Shown here: positions 46,076-56,811 of the stretch, piece after piece
Numbering within the stretch: position 1 is the first letter of the stretch
How the letters are laid out: the number at the start of each line of letters is the position of its first letter
Assembly: GCA_039545355.1 (NCBI GenBank)
Contig: BCJJ01000002.1
Coordinates: 1,521,518 to 1,585,517, forward strand
Reading direction: 5' to 3'
DNA: 64,000 nt
Origin: Trichosporon coremiiforme
Taxonomy: Eukaryota > Basidiomycota > Tremellomycetes > Trichosporonales > Trichosporonaceae
Program-made: the position numbers and the translations under genes
Notes under the pieces: generated by a model
What the model saw: the letters and a program-made list of their open reading frames with translations, nothing else
What the model was told of the DNA's origin: nothing
The model's database searches: none

Positions 46076-48050
46076 CTTATCTTTACCACCCGGCAGCTCC
46101 TTACGAACGTCATACACTCCATCCCTTGACACTCGACACGTGCGTGCTCTCGCGCGATTCCGGCACAGTCGTTTATTGAATGATTCCGAAAAAAATCGCA
46201 CATCGACATCCCGCCAACAAGCTCCTCGAGACTTGGGCGTCAGAGCAGATGCTAGTGACAATCGGGTCCATTTGAAGCTACCACGGTGAAGACTGAGAGG
46301 TAGGATGCTCGCGGATTCCGATTGCCCAGAAAACGCGAACTGATTAAATTGATCTAGCTCATGATTGCGATATCTCACGCGCTAACCCTGTAATTCAGAT
46401 TGGGGCGGCTGTGTCGTATCGAGGTCAGCCGATGCGCACCTGCGCAGCAGAAACAGCCGGATACACGGGTGGGCTGACACATGTCGTAAATCGGACAGCC
46501 GTCAAGCTTTGGGGCGTCGGTGGGCCGCCCGATATCGCACATAATTTGCCTCGGCGTAACTAGCCTCGCAGCCTAATTGACGACAGAACCGATCAGGCGC
46601 TTCTTGAGCAGCGTAGTTATCGGATCCCACATCTCGCTAAGCTCGGCGGACAGTCCTGCGGGGCTCTGAACAGCCGATCCTCGAAGCTTCATGCATTTTC
46701 AACAATTGATCCACATTTCGACCTTCTTCGTTTCACGGGCAGGCTTAATTCCCATGGCGGAACGATTGCGTAACGTCCAACTCGACTCTCAGCCTCGCCT
46801 ACCTCGCGCAATCTGTGCTCAGTACGCAAAGTGCGCTCGCCTCTAGAGCAATACGTGCGCTTTGCGCTAACATTACGATCCATTCGTTCCCTGTGACAGT
46901 GAACTGAACTGGCATCGCCTTGCTCCGCTCAGGCTACGGGTTGCCGAGGGGGCTCCGATTGGATTGCTGCTCCTGTGAGTGTCCCATTCCTTCCAAGCCT
47001 TCAACTGCGGTGAGTAAGCGTTCATGCACACGGCCGCAAAGCCCGCGGAGCGACTCTGCTGTTAGATTGGCGAGTGCTGCTGAAGTTCTCAAAATGGGGA
47101 GCTGCGAACGCTGAGTGATGGAGAGGATGGTGGACGCGCTATCGTCCGTCTATCGATCGCGCGTGACCTCGGTCAGGCTGTGACTCGGCGAATAGGCATG
47201 TTCTGTCATTTTCTAGGCGTGTCACCGGTGTGGGCCTGCAACTCAGAGTAGGCGCCCCGAATATCTGCCAGAGCACGTGACCCGAGGGGCTAGACGGCTT
47301 CGCCTCGATACGGCCTGAGCTTGCCAACTTCCGAGACGCATCGACTGCGTCACCCATCCTCGAACTTAGGGACGCATTATTGCTGAAGCCTGTCTTCCGG
47401 ATACGAGTTTCAGCTCGTGAACGTGCGCTGACAGCAGCGATACGCCACGCATGCGAAAGTACGCACAACCATAATCTGAGACATCGACCGGTGCGCTTCC
47501 GTACCTGCTTGCTGACGAAGAGAGACTCCAAGTCCGTCAACTTACATACGCCAATGTGGCGAACGACACAAGCGCGAAAACGAAGATGCGTTCCTGATGT
47601 CGGAATGCCCAGCGAGATTTTGCGAGCTGGGCTATCAGTGTTTTGGTCATTCGACCATGATATTGAGACCAACTGAGATGGAAGGACGTGTGCGAGGAGA
47701 GTAAGACCCTGGCACATAAAGCTCTGACTCTTCAGATGGTTTATGATATGTGCGTAGTCGGAGGGCGGGCGGGCGAATAGACTTCCGGGGGAGTTCGGTC
47801 TGCTTGGTTTCGACTTCGCGTTTCCTCTATCCACGGGGGCCACGCCGATTTTGTTACGGACTCTGCAAAAATGCGGTCCGAGCGATGGAATGGAGTACAT
47901 TCTTCGCGGTACCGCTGAGCTGCATCTCGGTACACCTTGATCACGTTACTAAGGTGGCGATTGCAGGAACATTCTGACCTGCTCTCCTTCACCCCTCGAC
48001 TGGTCGACCACACCGTGGATCGCAATCGTCAATATTCCCAGTTATCCGGA
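46076..48050. other. Stretch without a supported gene
   Basis: It contains the longest unassigned open frame of the area, 253 codons on the minus strand at 47139-47900. That frame has no start context, introns or recognisable motif, and its composition is mixed, so I treat it as probable chance or relic sequence. No RNA gene seen. Confidence 0.4.
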
Positions 48051-48480
48051 AAAATGCGGTTCTCTCCTGTGGGCCTCTCCTTCACCTCTTCAAAGCAAGT
48101 CGGACCATCAACCAGAGTCCGTTGGCCGGGTAGCGCCCATTTAGTATTCGACATCGCAGGCATCAAGAAGGAGGGCGAGACGAGTGTGGGGCAAATCCCA
48201 ACTCGCGTCCTTGGGTTCCTGGCAGACTCGCAAAGGGCGATCATGTTGAGCGGCTGAGCGGCCCGTGTTGCGTTTGGCCGGTCCGGGCTACGACCGGTTC
48301 GTAACCGAGATTGAGCTCCACGACTCAGTCCACCAGTGCTCGGTTCTGTTTGCAGCGCGGCGCTTTAGGCCGGAGGGGCACAAGCTGCCTATCATTTATT
48401 TTGCGCTCCCGAACCAAGTCTACCTCGGTGTTGTTGTTGTGCCCTGTGAGCAAGAATCGCTGAAACAGGTGAGTTTTGTA
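48051..48480 (+). pseudogene. Possible gene relic in two frames
   Basis: From 48051 a frame reads MRFSPVGLSFTSSKQVGPST and continues with HLVFDIAGIKKEGETSVGQI until a stop at 48255-48257. A second, protein-like segment in another frame follows from about 48262 (AGPGYDRFVTEIELHDSVHQ, then HKLPIIYFALPNQVYLGVVV). It ends at a good GTGAGT donor after codon CAG at 48470. The two segments could be exons or a frameshifted relic. No family recognised. Confidence 0.2.
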
Positions 48481-48830
48481 AGGATGTCAGACCATGGATC
48501 GTTTGACTTTCTGCGAAGGACTGCTACAGAGCTGCCGTGTATCGACCCTGACTCTCCTGCTCTGGAGATGTTTGGCTGCCCTCAACACCACAAGTGGGTA
48601 TTGCGAGGGTCCCGGCATCGCACCGTGCCTGCGACTCTCAGGTCACGATTACCGCCTACCTTCATTCCTAAAGGCAATCGGCGGCACATCCTCTGTTCAC
48701 ACGTGGGGCTCCTGACACAGCACTGCCGGCGCTTCTGCAGGGCATGGAAATTGGCGCGCTTCTCGAGCAGATTGGGACATTTGGAGAGCCTTCGGCGAGT
48801 GATCACGTGATCATCGTTCATCAGAGGTCA

Positions 48831-49250
48831 CTACCAGTGACGTCCACTTTGCCTGGACAGTAATGGCCCCGGGTTCTGGCCTTCGACCTGACACTCATGC
48901 GGAAGATGCAGAAGGGGAGATTCCATGCCGTGATAAGGTGGGACATCCCCTGAATTACTGCGCCGAGAATGCGTGTAAGAAGCGGTCTTGACGGCGGAGT
49001 AGGCGCCCTCGCGCTCCTGGGAGGCTTGCACCGTCTGTGCAAAGTTGTAGAAGACGGCGGTGAAGTTCGCCCAGGTCTTGGCGAGGATGCCTGCCCACTG
49101 AGTGCGGAGGTAGATCGACCAGTCGGCTGGCATGCCACCCAGGATGTTGGCGACCCTGGTTTCGTCGTCAACAACGTGATCGAGACGTTGCAGTTGCGCG
49201 TAAATGCGTACGAAGTCGTTGTAGTACTTGACAGCTTCTTCTGCCTTCGC
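48831..49250 (-). pseudogene. Ty1/copia-type gag fragment (retrotransposon relic)
   Basis: The minus-strand frame from 49250 reads AKAEEAVKYYNDFVRIYAQL, QRLDHVVDDETRVANILGGM, then PADWSIYLRTQWAGILAKTW and ANFTAVFYNFAQTV. This matches the pattern of copia gag (UBN2-type) domains: a helix with paired aromatic residues, then LxxLxxxVxDExxVxxILxxMPxxW. Stop codons lie directly upstream, so the gag N terminus is lost. The frame runs to 48831 but becomes unlike gag after about 100 residues. No zinc knuckle, protease or polymerase follows. I infer a decayed solo fragment; no LTRs are visible. Confidence 0.6.
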
Positions 49251-51395
49251 GCCTTACTACTCATCCCCACCTCATACCCCAGATACCAACTTTGAGTGAC
49301 AATTCCAGCGAATGCCTGTTGTTACTCCGCGCGGCGGATATATGCTGAGTGATCTCTCCGGACCGGCTAGCAACGCCTTGTCTCGCCTTCTTGCTGATCT
49401 GGCTGGGAAGCCCGCTCGCTGCAATGCACTGTCTGTCTGTCGGGACACGGCAATGTAGCCGGCTAGCGTACCGCGGGCACACGCAAAGAGTGATGGTTTC
49501 AGCTCACCACAGACGGATGACGCCCACAACTTTCCGCGGAACGCCTTGCTTTACGTAGCGATGCCGGACGAGAAACCATCGTGATGGGCCGTTCCCGCTA
49601 TGGTGCCCCAGCTGACAAGGCGGGGACCGAATGGCCGTGGCCCGCAGATAGACGGCATGTCTCATCCTTTCGGCATTCGACTCGGACACGGTGACCACGA
49701 AGCACAAGACCGCGGCTTTCACCATTCCTCCTTCGCGGGTAACCGATGGCGTTCAGGTGTACCATGCAGCGGCCGCTATCGGTGGGCAGCGGGGGACAGC
49801 ACGCTTCGCCTCCTATCGACGGATGAGCGTCATCGCGACAATCTACGTCCCCAAAGCCCCGGTTCCAGGAACATCAGGCTGGAGGAGAGCGATTTTCACT
49901 TTTCCCCTTTGCGGAGACAACGCAGTATCCTTTGACCCAACAGCGGCCGCCAAGTGTTCATCTGTGCTCCTGGATCTGTCTCCGCTGATCTGGGTTCTGC
50001 AGAAAACGGGTACACCACACTCTCAGCTGTCCGGAGAGCGCAGGATTCCCCTGAACCCGGAGGAGCAGCGGTCGCCCCAGCAAAGTACTGTCGGAACGAA
50101 ATAGCCTCCGGGGGATAGTCAACAACATAGACTTCCAGTAACTCTCTGGACATCTCACGATAGTGGCGTAGGCCGAACGTACTTGCTCCCACGACGAGGG
50201 CATGCGAGGGAGCTCGTTGAGCGACCACGAAACGGAAGTCTGAGCCTAAGTCGGGGTGATCGACCATTCCGCGAGAGGTAGCGGTGGGAAGAGGTGGGCC
50301 GCCAGTAATGTTTCGCTGATGTCGAAACATTATCCGGGAGACCAGAATAATGTTAACAGCAGGAAGCGACTCCGAGACCCATTCCGGCGACTCCGAATGG
50401 CTTGGCCAACTTCGCAATCGGTTTAATGGGTGTCCTTACCGCCTTCACATCGCGAGCAAGCGCCGCATCGATTGCGGTGGCCACCGGAAGGCTGAGTCGA
50501 GCCTTGTGCTTGCGTTGACGGCGCCTGTCGTGTGCCAGCCATGATGTGGTAAGGGCGCGGCTTGTCGTGCTCCTACCACCACACGGCTAGCACACGTCTC
50601 GGGCTGTCACCGCCGCCCCGGCGATGAAGCACGCACGCAGCGTCCCGCAGGCGAGCGCGCGATCACTTTTACGGACCTTCGCCTTTTGCCAGCTCAGCCC
50701 GTATAATGGAAGGTGCCACTGCGATGGCGGTCAACTAAGGGAATCAGCGCGCTTCCGAAATGTCATGAGCGGTGTCGTGGTCGAGCAAGAGTCTACGGGC
50801 TGCTGGCGTGATAAGAGGTAGGAGCTCGGGGAGCTGAAGATGCCGGCTATAAGTAGCGTTAGCCGACATGTGCGGCAGTCCATCAGCCAAGGCCGATTGC
50901 ACTGGACTGAATGGCGGCTAGGTGCTTCGCTTGTCCTTTGCCGGACGCAACAGCCTGGTCAGTTTCCGGGAGTCTGTTGAAAGCCTCCGAGACGCTGAAC
51001 GACGCTCGTAAGAGGAGCATGAAGAGAGCAAGCAGGATACGAGATGTACCTTTTCGTCGGCACGCCGATAGCGGCATGCAATGGAGATCACAAGAATCAC
51101 AACTGGTCAAATGACGTCTGTGAGACGCCGATCGTTATCCCCGGATCTCGTCTGTCATGAGTTGTCACACTTGTTACGATGCGTCGGACGCTGACCCAGC
51201 TGCATGACAGGTGTGGGGGAGTCTGGATCTAAATCAGAGAGCAACGCAGCCGACGGCGTCGGGCAGCTGCTTCAGCGAATGTCAGTAACGGCATTATCAA
51301 GACGTTAGTTGCCGTCACAGTGCCCGTCGGCGTCAGCATCATAAGACGTTATCCTCCCTACCGTGTTGAAAAACGCGCATCACTGCTGACGAGAT

Positions 51396-51420
51396 CGGCA
51401 CGACCGGCACGACCGGCACG
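51396..51420. repeat. 9-bp tandem repeat (cggcacgac)
   Basis: Nearly three direct copies of cggcacgac. Confidence 0.8.
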
Positions 51421-52477
51421 AAGTCCGCAGTCGCGCCAGATACTAATTACTCGTCGATGCTACTTCTCGAAAGGACAGGAACTAAGAAATGGAGAGTCGC
51501 TGTTCGAGGGTGCAGATTGAGATGGAAATACGGAAGTAGGTGGCTGTATCGCTATTGATTTGCTCAGCGCACGCGAGCAGCACGATATGCCCCCAAAGGA
51601 TGTGGAGCTGGACAGGCGCGCGGGAGCCAGCCACCAAACGGTCAACAGGCACGCCAAGGTTGGGATAGGCACGCCATATAGGTCTGTCGGCGACCTGACC
51701 CGGCATGCAGGTCAAAGAGTCCGGCTTGCCCGATCATCACGTGTTGCGTGACGCACCCTCGATCTTCGCCAAGCGCGCTAAGCAGCTCCACACCCCTCAT
51801 GCATGCATATTGAGGGGTGCGTGACCAAGTTACCACTGTTTGAATGTGGGTCCATATGTTGCAGCGCGTTATGGAGCCGTGCAATGGTGACGAACGCGTC
51901 GGAACGGAGATCAAAGCACTCGCAACTCGGAAGCTCGGAAGGGAGATATCGGGCGGAGGTCAGGTCACCGGACAGGGCCGGAATCGAGGTAGACGAGCTT
52001 CACGAGGGGGATCAATGACGATATGACAATACTTCACCCGGTTCCAGCCTCTGATTCGGTCGCGGGCAGTCACGAGATCACGCGAGAGAGGCAGATCATG
52101 GCACCAGCTGAGCCTGGCCGCCGCCCCGCCTGGACCTCTTGACCTCTGGACTTCTGCGCCGCTTGGAATCCGCCTGGAGCATTCATGGACCTTGTTGTTG
52201 GGGATCTCAGGACTGCGGTTAGCGAAGGGAAACAGATGGAACGACGCGACGGCTCATGCTGTACCACGATGCATTTAATGAACTGACTGCGCGTCGACAA
52301 CCCCTCTCTATCGTTCGACGCTCCAATTCATTACCACGAGCTTCACCAAGCGCGCACGCTCACTCGCCCATCAACGCTTCGGCCGCAATCAGTAACGCTA
52401 TCTCAGCAGCCCCCAAACGTGCTATCAGCCTATCTTTGCCACCGACATTAGCCGTTCATCCTCGAACGCAGCAATCA

Positions 52478-52483
52478 TATAAA
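52478..52483 (+). promoter_or_regulatory. TATA box of the small gene at 52616
   Basis: TATAAA within atcatataaagcc, about 135 bp before the ATG, at a plausible distance for a fungal promoter with a leader of about 100 nt. Confidence 0.4.
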
Positions 52484-52615
52484 GCCTGCCTTGTTCCTGG
52501 CCCCGATCCCCCAACACTGCACAGCACTCCTCACCGTCACGCCGACTGGACTCTGCATCCTTACTAAGAGCCCACAACTCTGAATCTCGGCTCCTCTGCA
52601 TCTACTGCCCCCGCA

Positions 52616-52852
52616 ATGTCGTCTCCCACATCTGCCATCTCGATCCCCCAGACCGCCGGCCAGCAGCGCCTGTCCCCCCCGCGCGGCCTTGCGACCACAC
52701 CGCCGTCGAGCCACCCGTCCCCGCACTTTGCCGACCTCGTGCACTCGCTCTACAATGCGTACCGCACCCGCCGCGGCAGTGACAGCTCCTCTTCGCGTTC
52801 CGGCCACGACACACCCATCACCGAGCGCCCCGAGTTTGGCCAGCATAACTGA
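52616..52852 (+). CDS. Small Ser/Pro-rich hypothetical protein
   Basis: Single-exon frame of 78 residues. It begins MSSPTSAISIPQTAGQQRLS and has a compact helix-like motif HFADLVHSLYNAYRTRRGS at about 37-55. A run of Ser follows, and it ends HDTPITERPEFGQHN. The ATG sits after a leader ending GCCCCCGCAATG, with a TATA box upstream. Codon usage is strongly C/G-ending at third positions, like the housekeeping genes here and unlike the flanking DNA. No family recognised. Short, highly biased proteins of this build are often stress- or growth-regulated in fungi, but that is only a general impression. Confidence 0.55.
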   Translation: MSSPTSAISIPQTAGQQRLSPPRGLATTPPSSHPSPHFADLVHSLYNAYRTRRGSDSSSSRSGHDTPITERPEFGQHN

Positions 52853-54026
52853 GCTCTCCTGAGTGCGGCTGGTGCTGGCGGCGTAGGCTCCGCACAAAGT
52901 CGCGGTAGTTGCAAGTCCGACCAGAATCAGATTCGGCGATCGCGAACGTGCGCCGCCGCTCGCATCAAGCACCGCGTTTCTTGTGCATGCCGCTAGCACC
53001 ACTGCGTGCATCACATCAATCCATCCTAATCACACCCATGTGCACGACCCCCGTGAGAGTTTCGTCGGGAATGCAGATCGAACTTGGTTTATCCGCTCAA
53101 GGCGCCCCGCGTTCCTCGACCCCACTCTCCCCATCTCTCCGCATCCTGTCGCTACACCCTCAACCAAACTAGATGACACCATTATTATATTGTACTGTTG
53201 TAATGCGCACACATGAATATGATACGAACCGTGGGTGTTGCGGGCAAAGACGAGGCTTTCCGACCAAGTCCCTTCGAAAGAAGTGTGACGGGCCCGAATC
53301 CTTAGCGATGGCTCAGGCAAGGTCTCTGATCGCTTCAATATGCCATGCAGACAAAACGTCTCTCTCGCCAATCAAAAGATGGATGCACAAGAGAAAGGGC
53401 GAAGCTTGCCTCTTTCGGTCAAGGGGGTCATACGACAAAGTACGGCACCCAAGGGATGCAAAGGGGAGGGATCTGCATTGTGCTTTGATCACTGTGTCTG
53501 CTTCCTGCGACTTCCTGAGACAAGTCCAAAGGGATGTGCATGTAATACATCCTTCCTGATTGGACAGCAAGAGCGATGTCACGACAGACTTGCTCGTCAG
53601 CTGACAATGTCAGGCTAGGCTAGTTTGGGCTGTTTCATTGCGTGGAGAGACCCAAGCACGAGTGCAGACTACGAGGACAATCGTCGGTCAACTTCGCAGT
53701 CTGGCTTGGCTAAACGTCACGCTCAGACCCCCGGCCATAGCCGAGCCGCCGGCTGGTTCCAGTGCGGGCTCGTCACGTGATGGAGAGTTCAGGGTAGGGC
53801 AGTACGCAGGCCTATTGGGTCTTCCAAATAGTGATGGCGCTATTAGCTGCGATTTCATCAGCCATACCGCGCAGATTGCACGCACGCGAGCCAAGTTTGC
53901 CGCTGACTCAGATTCCATGCATACATACGCTCATCGAATTCGAGCAGCTTTGATTACAGCATCCTTCCTCCCGACTCATCTTCACTTCACCTCTCCATTC
54001 TTCCCCCCTGCGGTACATTCACCACA
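52853..54026. other. Intergenic stretch upstream of DRE2
   Basis: Contains the probable 3' UTR of the small gene and, at its right end, the DRE2 leader (CT-rich from 53960, ending ACATTCACCACAATG). Open frames in the middle are short and overlapping. No other gene seen. Confidence 0.5.
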
Positions 54027-54953
54027 ATGACCATCACTGCCTCCCCCGCCTCTCAGCCCGCCCAGCAGCTGGTCATCGCCTCCCTCGACCGTGCCGACGA
54101 GTACCAGCGTGTTTTGACCGAGCTTCAGTCCGCCGGCGCCTCGGTCCAGGGCGAGATGATCGACCGTCTACTTGACAATGGTGAGTGCGACTCGACGCAA
54201 ACTGTGCTCGGACCAGCATGCTGACAAACAGCCGCAAAGTTCCCTACAGGCAACCTCACCGTGCACCTCGTGCTCCCCTCCCCGATCCCCGAGGCGCTCC
54301 TCAAGGCGATCCCGGCCAACACTGCCGTGCGAGTATACGCCGACGCTGCTCCCGAGCTCGATGCTGCGGGCTACTCCAAGGGAGCCGAGCAGGCCTCGTC
54401 TGGTGTGCTCGCGTACACTTCCCCCGCAGTTGCTGCGCCCGTTCCCGTCACTTCCTCTTCCACCGCTCCGCTCGCCCGTGCGCTCCCGCTCAGGCGAAAC
54501 AAGGCCGCGAAGGCTGCAATCTGGGCGCTGGACTCTCCGATGATGGAGGATGGTGGCCGCTCTCTTCTGACGCCTGAGGATCGGCAGCGACCCGAATGCG
54601 TTTTTCCCGCTGAGGACGGCAAGCCCGTGAAGCGTCGGCGTGCGTGCAAGGACTGCACGTGTGGTCTGGCAGAGCTCGAGGCCGAGGAGGAGGCGCGCGC
54701 GCAGAGTGCGGTCAAGGAGGCGCAGCAATTCTTCCTCGAGGGTGACGACGACATTCCGGACCACATCAAGAATGCGACGATCGGCGTCGAGGGCGTGTGG
54801 CCGCAGGAGCGCCGCGCCGAGGCCAAGAAGACGAGCAGCTGCTCCAGCTGTTACCTCGGCGACGCCTTCCGCTGCGCGTCCTGCCCGTACCTCGGCCTGC
54901 CGCCCTTCAAGCCGGGTGAGAAGGTCGAGATCTCCATCGGCGATGACATCTGA
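54027..54953 (+). CDS. DRE2: Fe-S cluster assembly protein Dre2 (anamorsin, CIAPIN1 family)
   Basis: Cytosolic (and partly mitochondrial intermembrane space) electron carrier that works with the diflavin reductase Tah18 at an early step of cytosolic Fe-S protein biogenesis. Exons 54027-54180 and 54232-54953, with a 51-nt intron, give 291 residues. The N-terminal part (about 1-130) is the methyltransferase-like fold. A linker contains [12 protein letters not shown]. The CIAPIN1 C terminus has the [2Fe-2S] motif at C174, C190, C193 and C195 (C-X15-C-X2-C-X-C). It also has the second motif at C255, C258, C266 and C269 (C-X2-C-X7-C-X2-C) within [20 protein letters not shown]. The protein ends [10 protein letters not shown], as in fungal homologues. 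An AATAAA lies 34 bp after the stop (54987-54992). Confidence 0.97.
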
Positions 54954-55746
54954 GCTGCTCGGCAATCCCGGTCGAATGACCAAAACAATAAAACAATCAT
55001 ACGATCAACATGTTGTACACTCTTGTTCCATTGAAGCCACCCGATGGCTAGATTAGACTGCGCATGCTAGCCAATACTTGCACTGCCGTTTTGCAAGCTG
55101 CGACGTGGCCCCACTGCTAAGATTTGGATCCCGAAGCGCACCCGGTGCCCGGTGCTTCCACAAGTTTCATCAAGCTGTGGCTGATGCGAAGGTTAGTCAC
55201 AAGATTAAGATTGTTTTCGGCTGAGAAATCCAACCGGCCTTCATTCCCTTGGTCCTGCTGTCATGGCTGCTCGTGCTCTGCTCTTCATCTGCTGTCGTTA
55301 TTCAGTACAGCCTTATCAGGCCCCGCATGGAGTCGTGACCACGTCCGGCGTTTCGGCTTCTAGCCGCCGCTTCCGGATGGAGGCTAGTGTTCAGTCGCTG
55401 GCCACTGAGGAGCGCGATATTAGTTACTGCTGTCAATCTCACAGGTCAGGTGCATACATCTCAGGTCAAACATACGAAACGACTGATTGCACTATCAGAA
55501 AGCCGACTTTCGGCAATGCAACGTGTTGCAGCAAGTCTAGCTCGTCGAGGTCGGGTCGGGGAGCTCTCGCTCATCTCCGAAATCGGTCCTAGAGCCGACG
55601 GCTGGAGGCAAGATGACCTCATGGTTCTGGGCCGGTATCTCCAAGCCTTGTTTGCATCGTGCTCAGCCATATAAAGTATGGTCTTGTTGATATTGTCCTG
55701 ACCATAGGTTTCCAGCAGCTACTTATCATATATCAGCACATTCGAA
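54954..55746. other. Intergenic stretch between DRE2 and the methyltransferase
   Basis: DRE2 3' end with an AATAAA at 54987, then no supported gene. The last 80 bp before 55747 carry a TATAAAG (55671-55677) and a short leader for the methyltransferase. Confidence 0.5.
55671..55677 (+). promoter_or_regulatory. TATA-like box of the methyltransferase gene
   Basis: TATAAAG about 70 bp upstream of the start codon at 55747. A second AT-rich patch, atcatatatcagc, lies closer to the ATG. Confidence 0.4.
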
Positions 55747-56750
55747 ATGGCTCAGTTTGCGAAATCGACATTCGACGCAGCGGGATACCTCGCCTCCCGA
55801 CCGTCAGTCTTCGCTTCGGTTGCGCTGACATTCAGCACCTACCCTTCTCGCCTGTATGACATAGTGTACGCGTATCACAAGGGAGGGTGGGGTCACGCCG
55901 TGGATCTCGGCTGCGGGCCGGGGTTCATGGCCTTGAACCTGACCGAGCGTTTCGACAAGGTGGCCGGTGTCGATCCTTCGCAAAAGATGGTTGACGTTGG
56001 TCTGCAATCGCCCAAGGGAAACATCACGTATGCTGTTGGAGATGCCGAGAAGACTGGTCTGCCCGATCAGAGCGTCGACCTCGTTATTGCTGGTCAGGCA
56101 GCGCACTGGTTTGACCACGGCAAGGCTTGGAAGGAGCTGAGGCGCGTGCTTCGCCCCAAGGGGACTGTGGCTTATGTGGTGAGTTTAGCACTGCGAGCAG
56201 AGCTAAAGAGCAGGGATACGGCGAAGTCATGTTCCCGGGCCGGCCCGAGCTCTCCGCATTGATCTCGAGATACTCCAGCGGCGAGGACAGTATCGGCCCG
56301 TACTGGTCTCAGCCGGGGCGGGGGATTGTCGAGGGCTTGCTCGACCGTATACCCTTCCCGGTCAATGCGGAGCCCAGCTCTGAGCTTGTCGCCGACCTGC
56401 CCGATCTTAATGGCGACGGCCACCCCATTCCTAACCGTATCCCTGAGCCCCGAGCAATGGGAGTGGAAGGGTTCGACCCGTCGAGTGCCGTCAGGATCAA
56501 GGGTGGAGATAATGGGACGTGGTATCTGAAGAAGACGTGGGATCTTTCGCACCTCGAAGGATATTTGCGGAGCGCCAGTGCGGTACACGCATACCACGAG
56601 GTCAACCCCGATGACAAGGTGAAGAAGGGCCATGGAGAGAATGGCGACATTGTTGACAGAGTTATTCACAAGATTGGACGAGGTCTCGGGAATGATAAGC
56701 ACTTCGAGGTAGCTTGGCCGTTGGTGCTAATGATGATCAGGCGAACATAG
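55747..56750 (+). CDS. Class I SAM-dependent methyltransferase (trans-aconitate methyltransferase/Crg1-like)
   Basis: Transfers a methyl group from S-adenosylmethionine to a small molecule; the substrate cannot be read from sequence. Exons 55747-56178 and 56214-56750, with a 35-nt intron (GTGAGT donor, CTAAAG branch-like site, CAG acceptor), give 322 residues. Motif I is VDLGCGPG at 52-59. The acidic ribose-binding residue is in VAGVDPSQKM. Motif II-like AVGDAEKTGLPDQSVDLVIAG and WFDHGKAWKELRRVLRPKGT follow. The second half (GYGEVMFPGRPELSALI, then FDPSSAVRIKG, WDLSHLEGYLRSASAV) matches fungal Tmt1/Crg1-type methyltransferases, and the end FEVAWPLVLMMI is typical. No signal peptide; cytosolic. 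It converges on GYP7, with 61 bp between the stops. Confidence 0.92.
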
Positions 56751-56811
56751 GACTATCGGATAACTGGTGTACATGTATAAAAGGTTGGCTACATAGGAGA
56801 CCACTGCAAAT

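Larger units (their letters stand above)
49251..52615. other. Stretch without a supported gene
   Basis: Several open frames look partly protein-like, such as the minus-strand frame at 49896-50417 containing SHALVVGASTFGLRHYREMS. They lack start context, introns and recognisable motifs, and may be relics of the same mobile-element activity as the gag fragment. A 9-bp repeat lies at 51396-51420. A TATAAA box at 52478-52483 and a CT/AC-rich leader precede the small gene at 52616. Confidence 0.4.

Noticed and set aside
47139..47900. 253-codon minus-strand open frame
   Set aside because: No start context, no intron signals, mixed composition and no recognisable motif. In 64 kb of GC-rich DNA a frame of this size can occur by chance or in relic sequence.
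49896..50417. 173-codon minus-strand frame with SHALVVGASTFGL
   Set aside because: Partly protein-like but lacks start, splice and domain evidence, and overlaps a 137-codon plus-strand frame of similar quality. Left as non-coding or possible relic.
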